Source: CAYJBH01 sp964369445 (GTDB lineage: Bacteria; Bacillota; Clostridia; Oscillospirales; Ruminococcaceae). From it: 13,638 nucleotides of DNA. The stretch spans positions 1-13,638 of the forward strand of contig CAYJFU010000056.1 of NCBI GenBank assembly GCA_964369445.1, in the 5' to 3' direction. The position numbers and the translations under genes are program-made. Every line of letters starts with the position of its first letter. The stretch's first letter is position 1. Shown in pieces: positions 6,686 to 13,518 of the stretch. The notes beneath the pieces were generated by a model. The model was not told the DNA's origin and did no database searches. It was given only the letters and a program-made list of their open reading frames with translations.

Positions 6686-7855
6686 ATGACAGCAAGCTCT
6701 ACTTCTGCGTTTGAAAATATTTTATGGCAGCTCTCGCCGACAAATTGGAACGTCGACGCTGTGTTATCCAATTTGTTTATGGCGGTGACATGGGATTTGC
6801 CCGTACTGCTCATATTATTGCTTGCGATTTCGCTTTTGTCATTGCTTCCGGCGCTAGAAAAGCACAACGCGCTGTTTTTAAGCGGTGGCGTGGTGGCCTA
6901 CTGCGTTATAAGGTTTTTTTCAGCATTAAACATCTGGTTTTTTGCATTGCTTGCCGCGTATGTTATTTTGGCAATATTAAAAGTGGTGGTTACAAGCCAA
7001 AATGATGCACATCTGTACACCCTGTGTCACATCGAGGACGGTGATAAGGATGCCGTGCCACCGATACCTTACAGTAAAACAAGTCAGGCGATACTGTTGT
7101 CCTACAACCAAACGGAGGAGCTACCGACTGTTCATCGTGTGTTTAATGCGCTTGCAGGCGGTTTTTATGCGTTTTTGCAGGTGTTACCGCTTTTGTATAT
7201 CGGCTACGCATTTATGCAACTGGAGCTGTTGCCGACTTTTTCAGTCATAGGTTTGCTTTTAGGGCTGTTTATCATTGCGCTTGCGCTGGCAGGTCTTGTA
7301 AAAAGCAGTGCAGATTTAAAAAAGCACGAAGAGGCCTTACATAAAATTCAACTTGGTCAGTACCCCATATACGGGCGCTTTAAATCGACGCAAAATCCTT
7401 TTTTATACTATGAGTGGGTTTTTATCGCCGGACTGGTCGTCAGCGGCAGCCTGCTTTACCTAGGCATTGGGCAGTGGTTTTTAGCATTGTTTGGACTTTT
7501 TTTGGTGACGGCAAGGTTTTTACGAGAAGCCGGCAGACAGGAGCGCATACGCTATCACAGGTTTAGCGGCAATGCAGGATTTAAAAATTATGCACATATA
7601 ACGCCGGTGTTTTTTACATTTTTACCGCTGTATACAATATCAAAACCGTTTGCAGACATAGGCGAAAAAAGCGGTAATCCGCCACCGGAAGGTGTAGCAG
7701 GTGCAAAACCAAGCGGAAAAAAGGAAAAATCCGAAAAAGTACCAAAGGATAAACCGGCAAAAGCAGCAAAAGCAAAGTCGGAAAAACCGAAAAAAGAGAA
7801 AGCCGAAAAACCAAAAAAGGAAAAGAAAGAGAAAAAAGGCAAGAAAGAAAAGTAG
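6686..7855 (+). CDS. Unrecognised polytopic membrane protein with Lys-rich tail
   Basis: 389 residues from the ATG at 6686, which follows AGGAGA by 7 nt. The longer frame from 6557 overlaps the SDR gene and has no RBS. I do not recognise a family. What can be seen: an N-terminal group of about three hydrophobic helices (about 35-105), a hydrophilic loop, a second group of two helices around GFYAFLQVLPLLYIGYAF and LLLGLFIIALALAGLV, a further pair around FIAGLVVSGSLLYLGI, and then a soluble tail. About 25 of the last 64 residues are Lys, mixed with Glu, Pro, Ala and Ser in imperfect KPKKEK/EKAEKPKK units. The positive-inside rule would place this tail in the cytoplasm. It could bind nucleic acid, ribosomes or acidic lipid, but none of this is shown. 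It follows the SDR by 14 nt and is the last plus-strand gene before a convergent gene. Confidence 0.8.
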   Translation: MTASSTSAFENILWQLSPTNWNVDAVLSNLFMAVTWDLPVLLILLLAISLLSLLPALEKHNALFLSGGVVAYCVIRFFSALNIWFFALLAAYVILAILKVVVTSQNDAHLYTLCHIEDGDKDAVPPIPYSKTSQAILLSYNQTEELPTVHRVFNALAGGFYAFLQVLPLLYIGYAFMQLELLPTFSVIGLLLGLFIIALALAGLVKSSADLKKHEEALHKIQLGQYPIYGRFKSTQNPFLYYEWVFIAGLVVSGSLLYLGIGQWFLALFGLFLVTARFLREAGRQERIRYHRFSGNAGFKNYAHITPVFFTFLPLYTISKPFADIGEKSGNPPPEGVAGAKPSGKKEKSEKVPKDKPAKAAKAKSEKPKKEKAEKPKKEKKEKKGKKEK

Positions 7856-7889
7856 AAAGTGAATTGATATACTCACATAAATATTATGT

Positions 7890-7936
7890 TTTTAAGATTG
7901 CTACCCCCGCCGGAGGCGGGGGTAGCAATCTTAAAA
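7890..7936. terminator. Perfect 22-bp hairpin between convergent genes
   Basis: Bases 7890-7911 pair with 7915-7936 without a mismatch, around a GGA loop. The core is very GC-rich (CTACCCCCGCC against its complement). The hairpin lies 34 nt after the membrane-protein stop and 42 nt before the CotF-like stop, the right place for a shared two-way terminator. However, the flanks read T-tract, stem, A-tract on the plus strand, so neither transcript has a U-run immediately 3' of the stem. It may end or protect both mRNAs without being a canonical intrinsic terminator. Confidence 0.6.
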
Positions 7937-7978
7937 CAAGAGAATTGTGCAATTTAACTTTTTAGTGTGACAAAAACA

Positions 7979-8455
7979 TTATACGCCTTGCATTCCATTA
8001 GCAGACATATACTGATACAGCTCTTCTCCGTGACCCTGTTCCTGTTTTTGGATGGAGTTTAAGACATCTCTAAGCTCGGGTGAGCGGAACTCAAATATAC
8101 ACGTGTCATAGACACTTGACACATGTTTTTCGGCTGCAAGGGTATCAGCACACATATATGCATCCTGCGCCTTTGCTTGTGAGTTTGTGCGGCTTGTATA
8201 AGCAGACTTAGTTTGTGTTTGAGATTTACCGGACTGCTGTTTCTTTTTTGGTTGCTGTACCGTCGGTACTTTACCGCTTTGGATATCCTTTAGCATCTGC
8301 TCGTGCTTGCTCTCGCCTTTTTCAAGGGTGCTGAAAATTTTAGCAAGCTCGGGGTCGTTGGCCTCTTGTGAGTACTTGTGGTATTTTTCCACACAGAGTT
8401 TTTCTTGGTTGAGAAGATCCTTTAACAGTGTTGTTTCTTTTTGATTAAGTGTCAT
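7979..8455 (-). CDS. CotF-like spore coat protein (ferritin-like helical protein)
   Basis: 158 residues. An AAGGA-type RBS lies about 9 nt before the ATG on the minus strand. The N-terminal 60 residues are helical with a ferritin-like pattern (TLNQKETTLLKDLLNQEKLC, then ANDPELAKIF and GESKHEQML). A polar Gln/Lys/Ser/Thr linker at about 67-95 follows. The C-terminal half ends in LRDVLNSIQKQEQGHGEELY and MSANGM, which match the coat F domain pattern I know from clostridial coat proteins. Known: CotF-family proteins are found in spore coats of Bacillus and Clostridium, and homologues also occur as general ferritin-like proteins of unclear role. This is the only minus-strand gene here and is separate from its neighbours. 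It supports a spore-forming lineage but does not prove sporulation. No sporulation-specific promoter was identified. Confidence 0.82.
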   Translation of the reverse strand: MTLNQKETTLLKDLLNQEKLCVEKYHKYSQEANDPELAKIFSTLEKGESKHEQMLKDIQSGKVPTVQQPKKKQQSGKSQTQTKSAYTSRTNSQAKAQDAYMCADTLAAEKHVSSVYDTCIFEFRSPELRDVLNSIQKQEQGHGEELYQYMSANGMQGV

Positions 8456-8515
8456 AATAAAAGTCCTTTCTTTTAAAAATAAGTTGGCAGGGGTGCAAAT
8501 TGCTTATGTTCCCGT

Positions 8516-8546
8516 ATAACCTCACCGCACTGAGTTAGGTGGTTAT
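8516..8546. repeat. Bulged inverted repeat
   Basis: ATAACC (8516-8521) plus ACC (8524-8526) pair with GGT plus GGTTAT (8538-8546). This gives nine base pairs with a 2-nt bulge (TC) and an 11-nt loop. It sits upstream of the CotF-like gene on the minus strand and far upstream of pstS on the plus strand. It could be an operator or a leader hairpin. Neither is demonstrated. Confidence 0.45.
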
Positions 8547-8619
8547 CCGGAAAAGTGTATTAATTACCCCCCCACTATCTATAGTAATTTAACCTAAAAA
8601 TCACCATATCTTCCAGATG

Positions 8620-8698
8620 GAAATTCCGCCTAATTACCTTGTCGTCAATCGGAATACATAAAGTATTACTTGGTCTTCGTTTTGATAGGCGAAATTTC
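8620..8698. repeat. 79-bp element bounded by a 13-bp inverted repeat
   Basis: Bases 8620-8632 (GAAATTCCGCCTA) pair with 8686-8698 (TAGGCGAAATTTC) at 12 of 13 positions. The interior holds a second hairpin, AATAC at 8653-8657 with GTATT at 8663-8667, and the 14-mer shared with 1047-1060. A structured RNA, an operator region or a degenerate miniature inverted-repeat element are all possible. No flanking target-site duplication is obvious. Confidence 0.5.
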
Positions 8699-8782
8699 AG
8701 CTATACTATCCTGTGGCGTATTTCAAGTTAAACAGCTATATCTTGCAACACTATTATATAAAATTCTTTGAAAAATATTCAA

Positions 8783-8823
8783 TTTTACCTCGATTTTACA
8801 TTTTACAGGCTTAAAACTTTACA
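8783..8823 (+). promoter_or_regulatory. Probable PhoP-binding repeats upstream of pstS
   Basis: Four close matches to TTTTACA are clustered: TTTTACC at 8783-8789, TTTTACA at 8794-8800, TTTTACA at 8801-8807 and CTTTACA at 8817-8823. The first, second and last fall close to an 11-nt helical register. Known: B. subtilis PhoP binds tandem TT(A/C/T)A(A/T)CA-like repeats with about this period, roughly 20 to 60 nt upstream of the start site. With the -10 proposed at 8833, this cluster occupies about -62 to -22. The response regulator encoded downstream is the natural candidate to bind it. Confidence 0.6.
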
Positions 8824-8832
8824 CAAGTATTG

Positions 8833-8838
8833 TAAAAT
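8833..8838 (+). promoter_or_regulatory. Candidate -10 element of the pst operon
   Basis: TAAAAT matches TATAAT at five of six positions. There is no good -35: TTAAAA at 8811-8816 is weak at 16-nt spacing, which suits an activator-dependent promoter. Transcription would start near 8845, giving a leader of about 24 nt that contains the GAGGAG RBS at 8857-8862. Confidence 0.45.
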
Positions 8839-8868
8839 AAACACATAAGATAAAACGAGGAGATATTT

Positions 8869-9699
8869 ATGAAAAGGATTATAGCATTTACAGTTGCGGC
8901 TTTACTTTTACTTGCCGGCTGTGCAGGCGGCGGTGAGCCGGTAAACGCATTTACACGTGAAGAGGGTAGCGGCACACGCGGTGCTTTTGTTGAAATACTC
9001 GGCATCGACGCTGACGGCACCGACATGACTTCCGCAGAGATACCGGTTGCAAACGGAACAGACATCGTTATGACAAGTGTTGCAGGCGACATCAATGCAA
9101 TAGGCTACATATCTATGGGTAGCGTCAACGATACAGTAAAGGCAATTTCCATCGACGGTGTTGAGCCGACAGCAGAAAACGTACAGGCAGGCACTTATCC
9201 CATTAGCCGTCCGTTTAACATTGCAACAAAGGGCACACCGAGCGAGCTTGCACAGGATTTCATCAACTTTGCTATGTCCGACGAGGGTCAGGCTTTAGCG
9301 GTTGAAGAGGGCTATATAGCTGTACCGACGATAGGCGCTTACACCGCTTCCGGCGAAATGTCCGGCACACTGTCCGTAGGTGGTTCCACATCGGTAGGAC
9401 CGCTCATGGAGGTCATGGCAGAAGCATATAAGGCAATCAACCCCGATGTATCCATCGACATTCAGCAAACAGGTAGCACAGCCGGTATGACAGGCGCTAT
9501 CGACGGCACACTTGACATCGGTATGGCAAGCCGTGGGCTGAAAGAGGCTGAGCTTGCAGAGCTTACACCGGTAGTTATCGCAACAGACGGTATTGCGGTT
9601 ATCGTTAACAACGACAGCGCTGTTACAAACCTCACACAGGATCAGGTTAAAAGTATATATGTAGGAGATGTCACATCATGGAGCGAGCTGCAAGGATAG
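8869..9699 (+). CDS. pstS: Phosphate-binding lipoprotein PstS, circularly permuted
   Basis: 276 residues. A signal peptide ends in the lipobox LAGC with Cys18 as the lipidation site, so the protein is anchored to the outer face of the membrane. It binds inorganic phosphate and delivers it to PstCA. The domain order is unusual. Arg30-x-x-x-Ser34-Gly35-Thr36 (TREEGSGTRG) corresponds to E. coli PstS Arg135/Ser139-Gly140-Thr141 but lies right after the lipobox, followed by NAIGYISMGS and ISRPFNIATKG. Only then, from residue 165, come the segments that are N-terminal in E. coli: GGSTSVGPLMEVMAEAY, QQTGSTAGMTGAIDG, DIGMASR, and an end at TSWSELQG. Both halves are therefore present but swapped. An RBS (GAGGAG) precedes the ATG at 6-nt spacing. 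The 3' end overlaps pstC by 22 nt. Function is supported by the operon. Confidence 0.93.
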   Translation: MKRIIAFTVAALLLLAGCAGGGEPVNAFTREEGSGTRGAFVEILGIDADGTDMTSAEIPVANGTDIVMTSVAGDINAIGYISMGSVNDTVKAISIDGVEPTAENVQAGTYPISRPFNIATKGTPSELAQDFINFAMSDEGQALAVEEGYIAVPTIGAYTASGEMSGTLSVGGSTSVGPLMEVMAEAYKAINPDVSIDIQQTGSTAGMTGAIDGTLDIGMASRGLKEAELAELTPVVIATDGIAVIVNNDSAVTNLTQDQVKSIYVGDVTSWSELQG

Positions 9700-10529
9700 T
9701 CTTTCTTATAGCAGCGCTGACATCTGTACTGGCGGTATTGCTCATCTGCGTGTTTTTGTTCGCAGGTGGGCTTCCCGCTATGTTTGAGATAGGTGTCTTT
9801 GACTTTCTGCTCGGAACGGACTGGTCACCTCTCGACGAACAGCCGTCGTTTGGTATATTCCCAATGATACTCGGTAGTATCTATGTCACATTCGGCTCTG
9901 CTCTTATCGGCGTGCCGATAGGAATACTGACCGCAACTTTTATGGCTAAATTTTGCCCACCCAAACTTGCAAAAATGCTAAAACCCGGTTTATCGCTGCT
10001 GGCAGGCATACCCTCAGTTGTTTACGGGTTTTTCGGCATGGTGGTTATCGTGCCGATGATACGTCTTGTGTTCGGCGGACGCGGTTTTTCCATGCTCGCA
10101 GCATGTCTGTTGCTCGGGATTATGATACTGCCGACCATTATAGAAATCGGTCAAAGCGCAATTGAGGCGGTGCCCTCCTCCTACTACGACGGTGCGCTTG
10201 CTCTGGGTGCAACACATGAACAGGCTACGTTTTTTGTCGTTCTTCCGGCAGCTAAAAGCGGACTCATTGCCGCTATAACACTCGGTATCGGTAGAGCTAT
10301 AGGCGAGACGATGGCGGTTGTTATGGTTGCCGGCAACCAGGCGATTATGCGCGGCCCGTTTGACGCACTGCTCGGCCTGCGAACGCTGACCGCCAACATC
10401 ATAAACGAGATGGGTTATGCAGAGGGCCTGCACCGTGAAGCACTTATAGCCACCGGCGTTGTTCTTTTCATATTTATTCTTCTTATAAACTTTGTCGTAT
10501 CCTTCCTTAAAAGAAAGGCGGGACAATGA
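9678..10529 (+). CDS. pstC: Phosphate ABC transporter permease PstC
   Basis: 283 residues with about six membrane helices. The first is near residues 8-30, and the long extracytoplasmic segment GVFDFLLGTDWSPLDEQPSF follows, with the GTDWSP-type motif typical of PstC. The cytoplasmic coupling loop (EAA-like) reads GALALGATHEQATFFVVLPA, then GIGRAIGETMAV. PstC forms the translocation pore with PstA and docks on PstB. The ATG at 9678 has AGGAG at 9663-9667, about 10 nt upstream and inside the end of pstS. The short N-terminus before the first helix is usual for this gene. The stop overlaps the pstA ATG by 4 nt (ATGA), implying translational coupling. Confidence 0.96.
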   Translation: MERAARIVFLIAALTSVLAVLLICVFLFAGGLPAMFEIGVFDFLLGTDWSPLDEQPSFGIFPMILGSIYVTFGSALIGVPIGILTATFMAKFCPPKLAKMLKPGLSLLAGIPSVVYGFFGMVVIVPMIRLVFGGRGFSMLAACLLLGIMILPTIIEIGQSAIEAVPSSYYDGALALGATHEQATFFVVLPAAKSGLIAAITLGIGRAIGETMAVVMVAGNQAIMRGPFDALLGLRTLTANIINEMGYAEGLHREALIATGVVLFIFILLINFVVSFLKRKAGQ

Positions 10530-11365
10530 CCTCTAAATTTTTAAGGGTTATAACATACACAACAGCTGTTATAACATTTGGCATACTTATTTTCCTCATT
10601 GCATATATTTTAGTTATGGGTATACCAAACCTCAAGCTTTCGATGTTTGCGTGGGAGTACAACAGCGATAACGTCTCGCTTGTGCCGGCGTTTATTTCGA
10701 CAATAATTATGGCGTTTTTCTCGCTTATCACCGCTGTACCCTTGGGTCTTGGTGCCGCCATCTATCTTGTGGAGTATGCAAAACCCGGAAGCAAGATCGT
10801 CAAGGTGGTTCGCGCCACGACCGAGACGCTGTCGGGCATCCCCTCCATTGTCTACGGTCTTTTCGGTATGTTGTTTTTTGTCACATACCTTGAGTTTAAC
10901 TATTCACTTATCTCCGGTGCGCTGACACTGTCCATCATGATACTTCCGCTCATCATACGCTCGGCGGAGGAGGCTATCATGGCGGTGTCGCAGTCCTACC
11001 GTGAGGGCAGTTTCGGTCTTGGTGCCGGCAGATTGCGCACAACGATGAAGGTGGTGTTGCCCGGCGCGGCAAACGGTATTCTTGCCGGTGTTATACTTGC
11101 CGTCGGCAGGATAGTAGGCGAGACTGCGGCGCTTATCTACACCAGCGGCACCGTTGCGCAGATACCGGGTGTTACCGACAACACAAACCTGTTCTTTTCC
11201 AGTGCACGTACACTGTCGGTACACATGAAAGTACTGTCCGGCGAGGGTCTGCATGTCGGCGAGTCCTATGCTACAGCGGTTGTACTGCTTGTGTGCGTTA
11301 TAGGTATCAACGCCGCCGCCGCCGCACTTGCAAAACGTGTGTCAAAGCGCGCAAGCCCCAACTGA
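10526..11365 (+). CDS. pstA: Phosphate ABC transporter permease PstA
   Basis: 279 residues with about six membrane helices. Distinctive stretches are ETLSGIPSIVYGLFGMLFF and the coupling loop GSFGLGAGRLRTTMKVVLPG followed by AVGRIVGETAALIYTSG, the PstA counterpart of the PstC loop. The C-terminus is a short basic tail (AKRVSKRASPN). The ATG lies within the overlap with the pstC stop, and a purine-rich stretch (AAAGGCGGG) at its 5' side can serve as RBS. It forms the heterodimeric channel with PstC. The following gap to pstB is 81 nt, the longest within the transporter block, with no convincing terminator or promoter seen in it. Confidence 0.96.
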   Translation: MTSKFLRVITYTTAVITFGILIFLIAYILVMGIPNLKLSMFAWEYNSDNVSLVPAFISTIIMAFFSLITAVPLGLGAAIYLVEYAKPGSKIVKVVRATTETLSGIPSIVYGLFGMLFFVTYLEFNYSLISGALTLSIMILPLIIRSAEEAIMAVSQSYREGSFGLGAGRLRTTMKVVLPGAANGILAGVILAVGRIVGETAALIYTSGTVAQIPGVTDNTNLFFSSARTLSVHMKVLSGEGLHVGESYATAVVLLVCVIGINAAAAALAKRVSKRASPN

Positions 11366-11446
11366 TAACATAGCAACCTGAGGGTGTATAAAATAAGCAC
11401 CTGATACGTTTGTTTAAACTGGATGTATTAATAAAACGGAGAAAAT

Positions 11447-12199
11447 ATGCTAAAGATAGCTGTTAAAGACCTTAACTTGTGGTATAATGATTTTCAGGCA
11501 CTGCATAATGTAAACATAGATATCGAACAAAACGAGATAACCGCGTTTATCGGCCCGTCCGGTTGCGGTAAGTCCACGCTACTTAAAACAATCAACCGTA
11601 TGAATGACCTTGTTGAGGGTTGCACGACAAAGGGGGAGATACTCGTCGACGGTGAGAATATACTGAGCAAATCCACCGATGTAAACGTGTTGCGCCGTCG
11701 GGTGGGAATGGTTTTTCAAAAGCCTAACCCATTCCCGATGAGCATATACGACAACATCGCTTACGGCCCCAGAACACACGGAATAAAAAAACGCGTGCAA
11801 CTGGATGAAATCGTCGAAAAGGCACTGCGCGGTGCGGCGATATTCGACGAGGTTAAGGACAGACTTAACAAGTCCGCGCTCGGACTTTCGGGCGGCCAGC
11901 AACAGCGCCTTTGTATAGCGCGTGCGCTTGCGATACAGCCGGAGGTACTTTTGATGGACGAGCCGACCAGTGCACTTGATCCAATATCCACCGGTAAGAT
12001 AGAAGAGCTTGCAGAGGATCTGAAAAAGGAGTATACTGTTGTTATAGTCACACATAATATGCAACAGGCAACACGTATATCAGATAAGACGTCGTTTTTC
12101 TTGCTCGGCGAAATTGTCGAGACAGGTAGGACAGAGGAGCTGTTCTCTTCACCGAGGGATAAGCGTACAGAGGATTACATAACCGGGAGGTTCGGATAA
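11447..12199 (+). CDS. pstB: Phosphate ABC transporter ATPase PstB
   Basis: 250 residues, standard for PstB. Walker A is GPSGCGKST at 36-44, the Q-loop is in VFQKPNPFPMSIYDNIAYG, the signature LSGGQQQR is at 147-154, Walker B LLMDEP is at 168-173, and the switch histidine is His203 in VTHNM. The FQKPNPFPMS and NRMND stretches are specific to PstB among ABC ATPases. It hydrolyses ATP at the cytoplasmic face of PstCA to drive high-affinity phosphate import. CGGAG precedes the ATG by 5 nt. phoU begins 1 nt after the stop. Confidence 0.97.
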   Translation: MLKIAVKDLNLWYNDFQALHNVNIDIEQNEITAFIGPSGCGKSTLLKTINRMNDLVEGCTTKGEILVDGENILSKSTDVNVLRRRVGMVFQKPNPFPMSIYDNIAYGPRTHGIKKRVQLDEIVEKALRGAAIFDEVKDRLNKSALGLSGGQQQRLCIARALAIQPEVLLMDEPTSALDPISTGKIEELAEDLKKEYTVVIVTHNMQQATRISDKTSFFLLGEIVETGRTEELFSSPRDKRTEDYITGRFG

Positions 12200-12200
12200 T

Positions 12201-12854
12201 ATGAGAGCTCATTTTGACGCACAACTGCAACAGCTTAACATCATGCTCACCGAGATGGGTGCACTTATCGAGACGGCGATATCGCGCTCAGTTTATGCGC
12301 TGGAGCACAACGACCGTGACCTTGCAAAGCAGGCGGTCAAAGGTGATGATGCTATCGACAACAAAGAGCGCGACATCGAAGCACTTTGCCTGCGACTTTT
12401 TATGCAACAACAGCCGGTAGCACGCGACCTGCGCTTTATATCAGCGGCACTTAAAATGATAACGGACATGGAGCGTATCGGTGACCAGGCGTCGGATATT
12501 GCAGAAATTACACTGCATACCGATCTTGCTTTTAACCAGAAAAAACTTGCCCACCTGCACAGCATGGCAAAGGCGACGATAACAATGGTGTCGGAGAGTG
12601 TAGATGCATTTGTACATTCCGACCTTGACAAGGCAATGTCCGTTGTGGATATGGATGATATTGTCGATAGTTTATTTTTCACAATAAGAAGTGAAATTGT
12701 CGAACTCATAAAAAATGATAGTAGCAGAATTGACGAAGCGCTCGATATGTTTATGATAACAAAGTACTTTGAGCGCATAGGCGACCACGCCTCCAATATA
12801 GCCGAATGGGTAATATTCGCCCTTACAGGAGAGCATAAGACAAAGGAAGTGTAG
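12201..12854 (+). CDS. phoU: Phosphate signalling regulator PhoU
   Basis: 217 residues, all helical, made of the two related three-helix bundles of the family. Each bundle carries the metal-binding type motif: ERIGDQASDIAE from Glu91 and ERIGDHASNIAE from Glu190. The start resembles family openings (FDAQLQQLNIMLTEMGALIE). Known: PhoU links PstSCAB to the PhoR kinase, keeping the regulon off when phosphate is plentiful, and limits Pst activity. Its place between pstB and the two-component genes fits this. GGGAGG within the pstB 3' end serves as RBS. The response regulator ATG follows 1 nt after the stop. Confidence 0.96.
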   Translation: MRAHFDAQLQQLNIMLTEMGALIETAISRSVYALEHNDRDLAKQAVKGDDAIDNKERDIEALCLRLFMQQQPVARDLRFISAALKMITDMERIGDQASDIAEITLHTDLAFNQKKLAHLHSMAKATITMVSESVDAFVHSDLDKAMSVVDMDDIVDSLFFTIRSEIVELIKNDSSRIDEALDMFMITKYFERIGDHASNIAEWVIFALTGEHKTKEV

Positions 12855-12855
12855 T

Positions 12856-13518
12856 ATGTACAAGGTTTTTATGGTCGAAGACGATGAAAACATCGGCGAG
12901 CTTGTCAGATATGCTCTGAGCGGTTCCGGTTACAAGGTGTATCTTTTCGAGGATGGAAACGCGTTTTTTACGGCGCTCGAAAAGACACGCCCCGATATAG
13001 TTTTGCTTGACATAATGTTGCCGGACACCGATGGTGTAGCATTGTTGCAAAAACTGCGAAAGACACACAGCACGCCGGTCATCATGCTAACGGCAAAGGG
13101 GAGCGAGCTTGACAAAGTGCGCGCTTTAAACCTCGGTGCCGATGATTACGTGACAAAACCGTTTTCGGTGGTGGAACTCACCGCACGTATACAGGCAATA
13201 CTGCGGCGCAGTATGAGCGCGCAGGAGCTGTTGGCGGTGGGCAGTATCGCTATAGATATTTTAGCGGTTAAGGTCAACGTAGGGGACACGCCTATTGAGT
13301 TGACTCGCAAGGAATATGAGCTGTTGCTCTTAATGGCGCGCAATGTGGGTCATGTCGTAACGCGCGACACCGCCATGAATGAGGTGTGGGGGTACGACTA
13401 CGAGGGCGAAAGCCGCACGGTGGACATGCATGTTAAAACGCTGAGAAGCAAACTCGGTACAGCCGGCGACCAGATAAAAACCGTTCGCGGAGTGGGATAT
13501 AAATTGGAGGAGATGTGA
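12856..13518 (+). CDS. phoP: OmpR-family response regulator, PhoP/PhoB-type
   Basis: 220 residues. Receiver domain at about 1-115: acidic pocket Glu8-Asp9-Asp10, phosphorylation site Asp52 in LLDIMLPDTDG, switch Thr79, and Lys101 in TKPFS. The C-terminal winged helix at about 125-220 contains LTRKEYELLLLMARN, the recognition-helix region SRTVDMHVKTLRSKLG, and a final TVRGVGYKLEE. The position after pst-phoU and before a kinase gene makes it the phosphate-starvation regulator (PhoP in Bacillus naming, PhoB in E. coli). Its probable targets are the repeats before pstS, giving autoregulation. AAGGAAG lies about 7 nt before the ATG. The domain assignment is firm. The phosphate role rests on context. 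Confidence 0.9.
   Translation: MYKVFMVEDDENIGELVRYALSGSGYKVYLFEDGNAFFTALEKTRPDIVLLDIMLPDTDGVALLQKLRKTHSTPVIMLTAKGSELDKVRALNLGADDYVTKPFSVVELTARIQAILRRSMSAQELLAVGSIAIDILAVKVNVGDTPIELTRKEYELLLLMARNVGHVVTRDTAMNEVWGYDYEGESRTVDMHVKTLRSKLGTAGDQIKTVRGVGYKLEEM

Larger units (their letters stand above)
8456..8868. other. Divergent non-coding region of 413 nt with inverted repeats
   Basis: No credible ORF. The left edge holds the RBS of the minus-strand CotF-like gene. From left to right: a bulged hairpin (ATAACC at 8516-8521 and ACC at 8524-8526 with GGTGGTTAT at 8538-8546), AATTAC at 8562-8567 with GTAATT at 8584-8589 flanking a run of seven C, a small hairpin at 8604-8620, and a larger inverted repeat at 8620-8698. 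The pstS promoter region then occupies 8783-8868. The middle part looks too structured for a simple spacer, but it does not match any riboswitch I recognise. Confidence 0.6.

Noticed and set aside
7588..7876. Minus-strand Phe-rich ORFs opposite the Lys-rich tail
   Set aside because: They are antisense shadows of AAA/GAA codons (TTT/TTC in reverse), mutually overlapping in several frames and with no RBS.
8869..9699. pstS as a truncated pseudogene, since it ends at a mid-protein motif
   Set aside because: The missing C-terminal half is present at the N-terminus, the lipobox is intact, and the operon downstream is complete.
11366..11446. Internal promoter or attenuator between pstA and pstB
   Set aside because: A TGTATAAAAT stretch at 11385 has no -35 partner, and the GGTG/CACC hairpin has only four pairs. 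Read-through is the simpler reading.
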